Shown in pieces: positions 6,144-16,166 of a stretch of 64,000 nt of DNA; position 1 is the stretch's first letter, and every line of letters begins with the position of its first letter. Origin of the DNA: a virus; IMG/VR virus record IMGVR_UViG_3300032284_002843, positions 1 through 64,000 of that record, one strand, 5' to 3'. The notes beneath the pieces were generated by a model, which saw only the letters and a program-made list of their open reading frames with translations, did no database searches and had not been told where the DNA came from. The position numbers and the translations under genes were made by a program.

Positions 6144-9100
6144 TTAAAGGCCGTAACGATCTTTATATAAGTTATAGTTAGACAAGATATCACTGTCATT
6201 TAATGCAGTATTATATACTGTAATTTGACCGATTGTACCATTCCAATATTCAGATCCGTTAGTTTGTCTGCCTATTTGTGCTGTGTTGGTTACTGTGTTC
6301 CAAGAAACAGTGTGGCTGGCAACATTAACACCGTTTAAGTACAGTGTAGCAGTTGATCCATCAAATACGCCAGCTATCTGGAACCAAGTGCCTGCTGTGA
6401 TTGTTCCGCCCGAGACATCATCTGCATATCCGGCCCAAATCGGTGTAGTTCCATTAATGCCTAATGATCGGCTTTGATGATTGTTTGCAGTACCATAGCT
6501 CAAAATCCATCTGAAACCACCAGCGTCGTATGTCTTAGCCCAGGCTATAATGGTGCAAGGATCTGTACCATTAGGTAAATCTTTATGATAAAGATCGCAC
6601 CAAGTATCAACTCCATTGAATTCTAAAATGCCATTGTTATCAAACAAAAAGTTTATATATCCATTGAAAAATGCGGGATTACGACTGGCACTTATATCAT
6701 ATATTGTTGATCCAATCCTTGGATAGCTTTGCACATTCCCTGTATCGTATGACAATACTAGATTAGGGTTAGAAATAATTTCATAAGGACCATTCCACAT
6801 TTCAACATTCAAGTAGCTACGTTCAAGTCTAACATCTGTAATGCCATCTGCTAGAGCTTGCGGATATTTTTCTGGTCTAACACTGCTCATTCTATCAAAT
6901 ATTTCTTGATAGTTTGCAGGCAAGGTACCTGCTGTGCCATTTGGCCAACCAGTAAACCATTTTGGTGGATTTCCATACCAGAATCTGCTAGCCATATAAT
7001 GGAAGTATGTAGATGGCATAGGCATACCTGTGTGTTGTTCCCATGCGCTGCCATTCCATAACCAAAAGGTCATGGTATCTAGAACAAAAAATCCATCACC
7101 AACAAGTGGAGCACCGGTATTATCACCAACTGGTCGTATTATCCATTCACTACCTGTCCAATGCCATCCTTTTCCTGCAGGAACTGCAGATTGGTAGCTG
7201 TTTGGCCAACCAGGCAATAGTTCTGCGCTGCCTATTGTGCCAACTTGTCCACCTCTGTCTATCCATTGTGCACCGTCCCATATCCAATTATGACCAGTAT
7301 CATAGGTATAATATGCATCTGCTATATCGCCATTATAACTATTTGGCCAGCCTGGCAAATCTGTATTGGTATTGACTTGACCTTTTGGTGCTATTGGTAT
7401 TCCATTAAATTTTGTCAGATAAAACCCGTGATCTATTGCCGCTGGACCATTGAAGGTTACGTAGCTAAACTGACTACTGTCCCCTATGATGTTTGCAACT
7501 CCGCCAACAGGGGCCGATATTACAGCTTGGCCTTTAACATTATCAAACTTTACCACACTATAAGCATAACCCTGTGTACTGGTTATGCCGGGCCGACTAC
7601 TTTCATAGTTGAAAAAAGTACTTTGTACAGCGTTGTTACCTTTAATAGTCCATAAGGCAATATTAGGCGTACCGTTTGACTCATGCCATATGTCTCTGAG
7701 ATACGTTTGACTGCCACTTTGCATCTCAATCTCTGGGTAACGTTGTGGATCTACGCCGCCGGGTGCATCATGTCCTGTGCCTGCTCCATCTATTAGTACA
7801 AAACCGTCGCCGGCACTTTGCCAGTTAGAACTCACACAATAATCATCATATCCGCCTACACCGGGAACCAGATCATTTTGCAAACAGTGTACGTTGCTGG
7901 TGAATGTTTTTAGAACACCGCTACCATTATCATTTACAAGACGTGCGCCCGGTTGATCACTATTATCGACAATAACGTGTCTACCGGGGGTTAAATCTTT
8001 TCCTTGAGTAAAGCCCATCCAGTAGAACTTTACTTTACTTGGTCCGCGTAATAACCAAACTGGCCAACTTAACCCAGACCAGTTATAATAACTTTGATAT
8101 TTTGCCCAACCGCTTCTATAACCTTGTCCCTGTATAGCTATTTCTACATTAGCAGGTATTTCAATTGGATTTGTGACAACAACTTCACCGGTAGCGTATC
8201 GCATACCATATATTACAGGCCAGCTGCCAGGATTTGCCTGTGCATATGCCACCGCAACATTGATTTGATCTTGCACAGTGCCTTTATTCCATCCCGGAGC
8301 ATCTGGATAGATGTAAAATATCTGTCTTGACCTCTTTGGTATTTGAGCGGTTAGCGGTGGTAATGTATCATCTATAGTTTGATTAATTATAGTATCTAGC
8401 ACAACCTGTATAAGCCTTGGATCAAATGCCCAGACATCTTCGTAACTAACGTTGAACTTGTTATTATAAGCACTGAATGCTCCACTAATCAGTCGTGTGT
8501 CGCTGCTTACTTCGTTGGTTCTATATCCATAGTTATAGTCCTGTGGAATAAAGTAGAGTTCTTTATAGATTGGTCCACTGGCATCGGGTCGCATGCAAAA
8601 CTCATTATTTGCAAACCATATGCTTACTCTACGTGATCCGCCACCTCCACCAAACTGGCTGATCTGATTTATACAATCAGTTACCACAGGGTAGATTATT
8701 CTATTATCTGTAACACTGAGATATGCAGTATCACTTATCATAAATCTAAAACTGTTAATACTGACGTTTCTTCTAACACCGATATTTTGTCCGTGTACTC
8801 CATAGACGTCACATTCTTTACTAGCATTAAAAACACTATCATATACAGATAGCTGTCCTACACCATTGCTCCAATATTGTGTATGAGGATAAAAGTTACT
8901 GTAGCCATCTTCAAGCTGTATGCCAACACCCTTGCCGCAAGATTCAAAATAACAATTACGTATAAAGTAATCATATGCTTCAGCTGCATATGTTGTGACA
9001 CCATAATTGCTGCAGCGATAGAATCTGCAGCGTTGAATGCTTATTTCACTATCAGTACCTACACCCGGGACGTAATCAGTATTAGCAATACCACATCCCA

Positions 9101-10193
9101 TATCCATAAATGTACAATCCTGAACTCTGTTATAGCTTTGATTTAATGGTACACCAAAATCTCTTTCATATCTAAATCCAATAACATTTGTACCTTGTCC
9201 GTCGAATCCCAACCTTGCCACTATACCATCATGCATGCCTGCACTCCACATGATACTGGCTCTGTAATCATCGGGCCCAATCCATTTTATAATAGTTGTA
9301 TTAGGATCATCACCTACCACATGCAGACCCAGTGCTGTGGTTGGCGGATCCGTTCTACTATCACCAAGTCTTAGTGCATCGCTAACAAGATATGTTCCAG
9401 GCGGAAAATACACAGTGTTTGTATTAACCCAAGTAGTCCAATCGGCATTAGAACCCAGCTGATAGAACGAAGATACTGCATTAATAGCAGCTTGAATGGC
9501 AGCAGTACTATCAAATGTTCCAGTAGGATCGGCTCCAAAATGCTCCACAACATTCACAAAATCAACAAATGGACCTGCGAATTCTAAATCTGTTGGACCA
9601 TCATCTGGTTGGGGTACTGGATCATAGCTAACACGATTTCTACCTAAATTAATAGCATAAATCAAACTAATAGTTGGCTGTGCGTTTTGAACAGGACTAT
9701 AATACTGATAAGAAAAATATATTTTTTCGCCACCAGACCCTGTAGTTTGACCGGTGTCACTGTTAGGATGAAAATTATTAGTTGATAAGATATTTGGCGG
9801 TATTTGTGTGAGATAGTAGTTTTCTACGCTGTTATTGTTATACCAATAAGGATTTAATCCATTTACACTATCCATCCATACTCTGTCAGAGCCGCCTAAT
9901 GAACCCATTTTTGGATTTAGTTCCATCAAACGTTTAGCCGGCACAGCTCCCATGCTGTCTATACCTGCCAAAATCACTCCTCTAAAATCAGGAAGACGGA
10001 AGGTATTTGGTCCATTGCCTGTGCCAAATGTGAAACCTATATTAGCAAATAGTTCTGGATAATCTCTTATGGCAATTTCTTGTCCAAAGCATTCCATTTC
10101 ATTATCAGCCAGACTGGTGCTGCCAAGTATTCTCACTTCACCAACTGTATATTTGTTTGTTACTATGGCTATTTGATCACTAAGTTTTTTCAT
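6144..10193 (-). CDS. Tail spike: collar domain, pectate-lyase-like helix, LamG-like lectin end
   Basis: 1349 aa. Residues about 10-75 match the phage tail collar domain (VGEVRILGST, FGTGNGPNTFRLPDFRG). From about 205 a pectate-lyase-3 type beta-helix starts (FGADPTGTFDSTAAIQAAIN, VYFPPGTYLVSDALRL) and runs for several hundred residues. Short repeats LPGWPNSY follow near 960-1010. The last about 200 residues form a concanavalin/LamG-like lectin domain (DISASRNPAFFNG, GVDTWCDLY, ATLYLNGVNVASHT, GTIGQITVYNTAL). This is the layout of a receptor-binding spike that binds and perhaps cleaves host polysaccharide. Its neighbour at 10198 is a paralogue with a different C-terminus. Confidence 0.9.
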   Translation of the reverse strand: MKKLSDQIAIVTNKYTVGEVRILGSTSLADNEMECFGQEIAIRDYPELFANIGFTFGTGNGPNTFRLPDFRGVILAGIDSMGAVPAKRLMELNPKMGSLGGSDRVWMDSVNGLNPYWYNNNSVENYYLTQIPPNILSTNNFHPNSDTGQTTGSGGEKIYFSYQYYSPVQNAQPTISLIYAINLGRNRVSYDPVPQPDDGPTDLEFAGPFVDFVNVVEHFGADPTGTFDSTAAIQAAINAVSSFYQLGSNADWTTWVNTNTVYFPPGTYLVSDALRLGDSRTDPPTTALGLHVVGDDPNTTIIKWIGPDDYRASIMWSAGMHDGIVARLGFDGQGTNVIGFRYERDFGVPLNQSYNRVQDCTFMDMGCGIANTDYVPGVGTDSEISIQRCRFYRCSNYGVTTYAAEAYDYFIRNCYFESCGKGVGIQLEDGYSNFYPHTQYWSNGVGQLSVYDSVFNASKECDVYGVHGQNIGVRRNVSINSFRFMISDTAYLSVTDNRIIYPVVTDCINQISQFGGGGGSRRVSIWFANNEFCMRPDASGPIYKELYFIPQDYNYGYRTNEVSSDTRLISGAFSAYNNKFNVSYEDVWAFDPRLIQVVLDTIINQTIDDTLPPLTAQIPKRSRQIFYIYPDAPGWNKGTVQDQINVAVAYAQANPGSWPVIYGMRYATGEVVVTNPIEIPANVEIAIQGQGYRSGWAKYQSYYNWSGLSWPVWLLRGPSKVKFYWMGFTQGKDLTPGRHVIVDNSDQPGARLVNDNGSGVLKTFTSNVHCLQNDLVPGVGGYDDYCVSSNWQSAGDGFVLIDGAGTGHDAPGGVDPQRYPEIEMQSGSQTYLRDIWHESNGTPNIALWTIKGNNAVQSTFFNYESSRPGITSTQGYAYSVVKFDNVKGQAVISAPVGGVANIIGDSSQFSYVTFNGPAAIDHGFYLTKFNGIPIAPKGQVNTNTDLPGWPNSYNGDIADAYYTYDTGHNWIWDGAQWIDRGGQVGTIGSAELLPGWPNSYQSAVPAGKGWHWTGSEWIIRPVGDNTGAPLVGDGFFVLDTMTFWLWNGSAWEQHTGMPMPSTYFHYMASRFWYGNPPKWFTGWPNGTAGTLPANYQEIFDRMSSVRPEKYPQALADGITDVRLERSYLNVEMWNGPYEIISNPNLVLSYDTGNVQSYPRIGSTIYDISASRNPAFFNGYINFLFDNNGILEFNGVDTWCDLYHKDLPNGTDPCTIIAWAKTYDAGGFRWILSYGTANNHQSRSLGINGTTPIWAGYADDVSGGTITAGTWFQIAGVFDGSTATLYLNGVNVASHTVSWNTVTNTAQIGRQTNGSEYWNGTIGQITVYNTALNDSDILSNYNLYKDRYGL

Positions 10194-10197
10194 ATGA

Positions 10198-13100
10198 TTA
10201 AACTACAAAAGTATTTCCAAAGAATGTAATATCACCACTAACCCTGTACAGTCTTGCATCAGTTATGTTATCATTTAGATTGTTTATGAAGACAACTGGC
10301 TGCACGCCGGTGAGGCGATTGGCTCTATTTTGGTAATCGATTGGTAATGTACCTCCCGTGCCGCTTGGAGCTCCATCGTACCAATATGCATTCAGTGGCG
10401 CTGCAGGCGTAGTAGATGGGAAGTATACGCCTCTGTTGGTGCTGTGTTGCCCCATATCAATGAAATAATAGTTACTTGGCATAGATACATTACCACCTAG
10501 ATCCTGCCATACACTACCAGACCATTTCCATAGTCTATGAGTGTCCTTGGTTACATAGGCATCATTGACATTACCGCTATATGAGTTTGGATAGCCAGGA
10601 AGATGTGTTGCTGTATCTATAGCACCTATCAATCCTACAACATCCTGCCATTGTGCTCCATCCCATACCCATAAATGACCAAAGTCCTGAGTATAGTATG
10701 CATCATTGGTATTGCCAGTATAGCTCGTTGGCCAACCAGACAACGCTGTTTTTGTACTAACCGAACCCAGTATGTTAATAGGTTGATTGTTATAAATGTT
10801 AAAGATATTATTATCATCAACAATGAACACGCTGCCACCTAGGCTCATAACATCCAAATGACTGCTGTCACCTTGTATGTTCATTCTGCCTCTAATATCA
10901 CTAGATGACAACACGACATTTCCACGATAATTTTGTACGGTCATCTGAGTTACATCATGTGCATAATGCCCTTGAGTATTGTAGCTATAATCATAGGATG
11001 AAACTATGCTAGAACTTTCAACACTGAACCATCCACCGTTAATACTGGTATTACCATTAAGGTTGAATACTGATATAACAGGAAGACCATAGTTTGTATA
11101 GTAAAACATATCTCGAACAAATACGGTACTGCCATCGCCAATGGTGATATTTGGAAAACCAAATCCCGGCGGATCAAATCCCACGCTTACACCTTCTAAC
11201 AGCACAAAGCTATTACCGGTAGTTGTGGTATTACTGGCAAAATAGATAGGTGGTTGATTGTTACCAGCATATGGATCGCCAAAGTTTCTATAAGTTAAAT
11301 CTGTAAACTGAATCTGTGTGTTACTGATTTGGTCAGCTCGTGGCATCAATCTACAATCGTCGTTTATAACTCTTGATCCAGATTGATCAATATTTTCAAA
11401 TACAACTCTCAAGCCGCTCTTGCCACCACGGTCATTATCGTCAACTTGATTGCTTCCATCCCAGGCAACGTTACGCATGGTAACTTTACTAGGTCCACGG
11501 AAAAGAATGTACGGAACATTTTCATATCCTGCATATGGACCACTGTAACCAAATCTCGCAGTGGCACTGGCTCCTTGAAAACTCATTTTTATGTTAGCAG
11601 GGAATATCAATGGCATAACTTGCAGGATTAGGTTTGGTGGTCCGACGTTCACATTGGCCCATGTTGGCATATAAACCACTGGTTCGCTATCTGGATTTGC
11701 CAGTGCATATGCAGCAGCGGCATCAATAGTCTGTTGTGCAGTAGACATTGTATCAATAACAAACGGTTGACGTGCAACCTGTGCAGGAAATGCCGGCCTC
11801 ATCGGAACTGTAACTGGAACATTTTGATTGATAAAAGTATTCCAAACTAATCTATTTGTATAACGTGAGTCAAATCCAAATACACCAGAATAATTGACAC
11901 TGAAACTGTTGTTCCATGCAACAAATGGCGGATTATTTAGGTCTCGATTCCATAAAACAGCCCCATCATTACCGCCCTGTGGAGTGTCATATGTGACATT
12001 ATACAAATCTAGCCATATTGGTCCAACTGCTCCGGTGCGTGATTTGACCTGATTATTAGCAAAAGTTACTCTGGACTGATTTGCATACTGTGTAACATGA
12101 TGAATACAATCTGTGTTCAGGGGATTTACGATTCTATTTCCAATAATACTTATTTGCCCACTTAGGGCCAATAGGAATCTGCCACTGTTAATGCTAAAGT
12201 TTCTACGTATACCTGTGTTAGTTCCATTAGCATAAAAAATATCAAAATAAGTGCTGGCGTTGAATATGCAATCATATACACTGAAGTCGCCTGGCTGTGG
12301 GAAACTTACTAAGTTTACATTACAATCAGCATAGTTATAACCATGATTTATCATAGTTACACCAGTTACATGTCCACCACTGATGGTTGCAGTGGCTTCT
12401 GCTGCTACGCCAGTACTACTTTGAATCCATACCCAAGGAGCAACTGTAAATCCACCGCCCTGAGCATTTGGTGTAATGGTATTGATACCCATATTAAGAT
12501 TTAGTGTGCAGTTTGTTCCGCCGCTTGGGCTCACAGTAGTTGCTACATCTGTTAAAGTCGGTAGAACACTATAGTTACCAGCATTAAGAATGTTTACGGC
12601 TGTTACTGCACCTGTACCATCAACCTGCGTGACCGTTACGGTAGTCGCTGTGCCGGTACCGCCCACTATAGTCAATACATCATTTTGGTTATATCCTGAA
12701 CCACCAGCTGCTATGCCAACTCCAACTGCGAGATAAGTCGCAGAACAACCAATATTATCATTGGCATTGTAGTCAGCAAAGTCAACTATATTGCCTATCG
12801 ACGGTGCACCTACTCCAATATAGCATCCTTCAAAGTAGCATTGTCTTATGCTCCATTCTAATGTATGATTGTATTGACCATATAAGCAAACACCGTAACT
12901 AGAACAACGATAGAATCTGCTACGATAGACACTGAAATCATTAAAGTTGCCAACGTTAGCAACTATAGTTCGTTTGATACCATAGGCTAAATCTTTGAAA
13001 ATACAGTCTTGTATTCTGCTTTCATCGCCACCATAGTTTGGTGTTGTCGAAGTATAATCAACTCTAATACCTTCACTGCCGGTAACACTTTGTCCGTCAA

Positions 13101-14043
13101 AGGTAATACGGCTGAAACTGCAGTTACTACCACTGCTAAACCAAAGCATAGGAGAATATACAGGTCCAGTCCATTTCAATGTTGTTGTAGACGGATCTTG
13201 ACCATAAAGGCTAAAGGTGTGTCTGTCTATTTGACTCAAACCTTGGCCTGGCCAATAGAGAGTTTTGCTGATTAAATATGTTCCAGATGGCACATACATA
13301 GCTGAGATTTGATACCATGTATTTTGATGAGCTTCATCTCCTAAAAACTTTCCACTATAGACATCATTAATCATATGTTGGAAAGCTGCAGAGCTGTCTA
13401 CTGTGCCTGTTGGATCTGCACCATAGTCAGAAACAACGTTGACCCAATCAAGGAATGGTCCATTGAACTCCTCATCAATCGCCTGATCACCCGGAGCAGG
13501 AGTTGGAACTGCTCCAACAACGTTTCTACCGAGGTTAATGACATAGTTCATTGTCATAGTTGGCTGAACATTTGGTACTGGTACCTGTGGTTGTGCAGTT
13601 TGATATAGTTGTGATCCACCAGTTCCTGTTGTTAGGCCGCTGTCCTGACCAATGTTTCGAAGTGACAAAAGAAACGATGGTAGATTTTCTGTTAGCAATA
13701 ATTTTCTATCAACACCGCCTGTAGCTCCTAATACATCTGCATTAATACCAGGATTGCCGGCACCGTAATCACTTAATCTCCCTGCAGGAAAACCTCCCAT
13801 GCTGTCTACGCCTGCTATTGTAACACCACGTAGATCAGGAATATTGAACGTTGTGGTACCATTACCTGCACCAAATGTTGTACCAATTTTAGCAAACAGT
13901 TCTGGATAATCTGCACGGTTAAGTTCTGCACCCCAGCATAGCATTTCAAATGGTTGAACAGCATAATTGCTTAATGCTCGAATCTTTCCAACATCTTGTT
14001 TGTTCTGACTTAATCTAATCTGTGATAATAAACTAGTTGACAT
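10198..14043 (-). CDS. Tail spike paralogue: collar domain plus pectate-lyase-like helix
   Basis: 1281 aa, same plan as the 6144-10193 product. It has a collar domain (VGKIRALSN, FGAGNGTTTFNIPDLRG) and a pectate-lyase-like helix from about 200 (YGADPTGTVDSSAAFQHMIN, MYVPSGTYLISKTLYW). A glycine-rich insertion with VGIAAGGSGYNQNDVLTI lies near 440-520, a motif also seen in the adhesin region of the 16167 protein (SGGGNGLIISP, VINTGKNYLSPP). LPGYPNSY-type repeats occur near 1180. It lacks the lectin tail, so the two spikes probably recognise different glycans. The four-base gap to the next spike indicates a single operon. Confidence 0.9.
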   Translation of the reverse strand: MSTSLLSQIRLSQNKQDVGKIRALSNYAVQPFEMLCWGAELNRADYPELFAKIGTTFGAGNGTTTFNIPDLRGVTIAGVDSMGGFPAGRLSDYGAGNPGINADVLGATGGVDRKLLLTENLPSFLLSLRNIGQDSGLTTGTGGSQLYQTAQPQVPVPNVQPTMTMNYVINLGRNVVGAVPTPAPGDQAIDEEFNGPFLDWVNVVSDYGADPTGTVDSSAAFQHMINDVYSGKFLGDEAHQNTWYQISAMYVPSGTYLISKTLYWPGQGLSQIDRHTFSLYGQDPSTTTLKWTGPVYSPMLWFSSGSNCSFSRITFDGQSVTGSEGIRVDYTSTTPNYGGDESRIQDCIFKDLAYGIKRTIVANVGNFNDFSVYRSRFYRCSSYGVCLYGQYNHTLEWSIRQCYFEGCYIGVGAPSIGNIVDFADYNANDNIGCSATYLAVGVGIAAGGSGYNQNDVLTIVGGTGTATTVTVTQVDGTGAVTAVNILNAGNYSVLPTLTDVATTVSPSGGTNCTLNLNMGINTITPNAQGGGFTVAPWVWIQSSTGVAAEATATISGGHVTGVTMINHGYNYADCNVNLVSFPQPGDFSVYDCIFNASTYFDIFYANGTNTGIRRNFSINSGRFLLALSGQISIIGNRIVNPLNTDCIHHVTQYANQSRVTFANNQVKSRTGAVGPIWLDLYNVTYDTPQGGNDGAVLWNRDLNNPPFVAWNNSFSVNYSGVFGFDSRYTNRLVWNTFINQNVPVTVPMRPAFPAQVARQPFVIDTMSTAQQTIDAAAAYALANPDSEPVVYMPTWANVNVGPPNLILQVMPLIFPANIKMSFQGASATARFGYSGPYAGYENVPYILFRGPSKVTMRNVAWDGSNQVDDNDRGGKSGLRVVFENIDQSGSRVINDDCRLMPRADQISNTQIQFTDLTYRNFGDPYAGNNQPPIYFASNTTTTGNSFVLLEGVSVGFDPPGFGFPNITIGDGSTVFVRDMFYYTNYGLPVISVFNLNGNTSINGGWFSVESSSIVSSYDYSYNTQGHYAHDVTQMTVQNYRGNVVLSSSDIRGRMNIQGDSSHLDVMSLGGSVFIVDDNNIFNIYNNQPINILGSVSTKTALSGWPTSYTGNTNDAYYTQDFGHLWVWDGAQWQDVVGLIGAIDTATHLPGYPNSYSGNVNDAYVTKDTHRLWKWSGSVWQDLGGNVSMPSNYYFIDMGQHSTNRGVYFPSTTPAAPLNAYWYDGAPSGTGGTLPIDYQNRANRLTGVQPVVFINNLNDNITDARLYRVSGDITFFGNTFVV

Positions 14044-14055
14044 GAATCTTTCCGG

Positions 14056-16143
14056 TTATCCAAATGGGAATAGTTGAGTATATTCTCTGGTTCGCCACAC
14101 ACTGCCAGTCCATGCAAAAACTATTCTAGCAGGTGTATCCAGAATCAGTCCTGTATTGCCGTCTATTGTAGTGCTGGCTGCAATTGTTACATTGTTAGTT
14201 GACCATTCGCCGACTGGGTCTGCTACTGTTACAGTGTCATAAAGTGCTGCACCGTCTGGTAATGTTAATGTGAAACTTCCACCGGTGCTGTCTGCATAAA
14301 TCTTTTGATTTGGTACTGCTGTATAATCAGCTGTTACTAGAGAATATGTATCAGCAACACTGCTACCATTAACTGTAAGTGTTCCATTTGGAGTTACTGT
14401 TAGTGCTTGACCGCCAATATAGATAGTATTGCCGCTAACATATAGATGTCGCCATTGAGAATCTGCACTGCCTAGATCAACTTCAGCATTGCTTTGTGGA
14501 AGTATGTTTCCTGGTACATACAAATTGCCAGTTGAATTAAATTCCCAACCAATAGATCCATCAAAAGTTGTAGTTGGCAACTCAATAAAAGCAACGTGCC
14601 CGCCTTGATTATTATAATTATCTGAAATATAAATGTAGCTAGACTTAGTACCATCAGTTGGATCTTCTCCATAGGTCATGCTAACCCAAGGATGAACATT
14701 ACTTGCATAAAGATCTAATGCACCTGATTTTTCAACATCTCCCAGTTGTCCCATTGGCAGATGTATTATTCCACTGTTATCAAATGCCCAAACATTACTA
14801 TTATTGCTGATGACAACATTGCCTTGACCATTTGGTGTAACTATAATATCTACATTATTAGTTACCGTTGTAATCGTTGTGTCATATGCTACAATGTTAC
14901 CAAGATTTTGTACGGCTGGTCCAGTAGGTCCTGTTGGGCCAACAACTCCTCCCGCACTATCTTGATATGTTCCATCAGGATATTTGACGCCTCCAGACGT
15001 AATTTGTACCCAACCGCCAACTGTTAATGTGCTACTCGGGGCGGTATTGTTGATTCCAACATTACCACTGGCAGTTATTCTTACAGATTCTTGTCTTTTT
15101 CCAGCTACAGGAGATTGTGTAGCAAATACTATAGTGCCACCGTTATTGTAATTGCCTGCCGGGGCCAGTGTTAGAATATCTAGACCTTGTGCAATGTCAG
15201 ATCTATTTGATAATATTAGATTTGAATTGTATCCCGGTACACTCCACACAACATTAGACTTGGTGAATATGTTACCATTAAGAGTTAAACCGGTTCTATC
15301 AATACTAGAATATAATTTAGTTAATGTAGCATCTGTAAACTTTAGCAGTGTCCCAGTATAACTTAGGCCTTCGCTGACGCTTATAGGACCAACTCCGGAA
15401 TTTACTATAACATTTGCAGTTGGTCCAGATTGATATGCAGTTTGAAAATTAGCTGTAGGGCCGGTTTGTCCTTGCAAACCTCTTGGGCCAGTTGGACCTG
15501 TGTCGCCGAGAACTCCGGTTGGACCAGTGTATGAGAATCCTTGTACTCCTCGTGGGCCAGTGACACCTCTACTGCCGGTAGGACCAGTAATTCCTCTTGG
15601 TCCTGTATATCCTGTTGAACCTCTGATTCCCTGCGGACCTTGCGGACCAGTTAATGCTGCACCAGTTGGGCCAGTTCGGCCTGTTGGTCCCGTAGGACCT
15701 GTGCGACCAGTGGCTCCAATAGGACCTGTTATGTTGCTGAGTGGTCCAGTTGGTCCTGTATAACCAACATCACCTGTGCTACCTGTAGCACCAGTTGGTC
15801 CTGTCACCATACTGTCTGCTCCTGTCGGACCTGTTATATATGGGCCGGTGGGACCAGTTGGTCCAAATGGACCTAATGCACCTTGTGGACCTATCCTACC
15901 AGTTGGACCAGTTGGACCAAAGTCTCCTGTACTACCAGTTGGACCACCTAACGGCCCAGTAGGACCCTGAGGACCGGTTAAACCGTAAAACGCAATACTT
16001 TGTAATTCAGTAATTTCATTTGCTGCCTCGTCTACTGCATTTTTAATTGCCTGAAAGTTATCTCTGAACCCTTGGCTATCATTATCAAGTCCTGCAATAG
16101 GAAAGTAAACATTTATGTTTGAGGTATATATATTACTAGTCAT
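14056..16143 (-). CDS. Collagen-like tail fibre
   Basis: 695 aa. The N-terminus ([20 protein letters not shown]) is of a type found in T4-like marine phage fibres and probably attaches the protein to the tail. Residues about 55-225 are collagen-type G-x-y repeats, dominated by GPTGPTG and GPQGPRG, which form trimeric rods. The C-terminal 450 residues are beta-rich, with [22 protein letters not shown] and related bacterial fibre repeats. The gene is inside the minus-strand fibre operon. A TAAATA-type late motif lies at the end of the upstream gene. Confidence 0.85.
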   Translation of the reverse strand: MTSNIYTSNINVYFPIAGLDNDSQGFRDNFQAIKNAVDEAANEITELQSIAFYGLTGPQGPTGPLGGPTGSTGDFGPTGPTGRIGPQGALGPFGPTGPTGPYITGPTGADSMVTGPTGATGSTGDVGYTGPTGPLSNITGPIGATGRTGPTGPTGRTGPTGAALTGPQGPQGIRGSTGYTGPRGITGPTGSRGVTGPRGVQGFSYTGPTGVLGDTGPTGPRGLQGQTGPTANFQTAYQSGPTANVIVNSGVGPISVSEGLSYTGTLLKFTDATLTKLYSSIDRTGLTLNGNIFTKSNVVWSVPGYNSNLILSNRSDIAQGLDILTLAPAGNYNNGGTIVFATQSPVAGKRQESVRITASGNVGINNTAPSSTLTVGGWVQITSGGVKYPDGTYQDSAGGVVGPTGPTGPAVQNLGNIVAYDTTITTVTNNVDIIVTPNGQGNVVISNNSNVWAFDNSGIIHLPMGQLGDVEKSGALDLYASNVHPWVSMTYGEDPTDGTKSSYIYISDNYNNQGGHVAFIELPTTTFDGSIGWEFNSTGNLYVPGNILPQSNAEVDLGSADSQWRHLYVSGNTIYIGGQALTVTPNGTLTVNGSSVADTYSLVTADYTAVPNQKIYADSTGGSFTLTLPDGAALYDTVTVADPVGEWSTNNVTIAASTTIDGNTGLILDTPARIVFAWTGSVWRTREYTQLFPFG

Positions 16144-16166
16144 TTATGCTACCAATTTACTATTAT

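Noticed and set aside
15500-15970. Proline-rich open frames on the plus strand
   Set aside because: They are the antisense of the collagen G-x-y codons of the tail fibre.
15480-15970. Tandem-repeat look of the DNA, possible CRISPR or minisatellite
   Set aside because: The repeats are nine-base codon repeats of Gly-Pro-Thr within a coding frame, without spacers.
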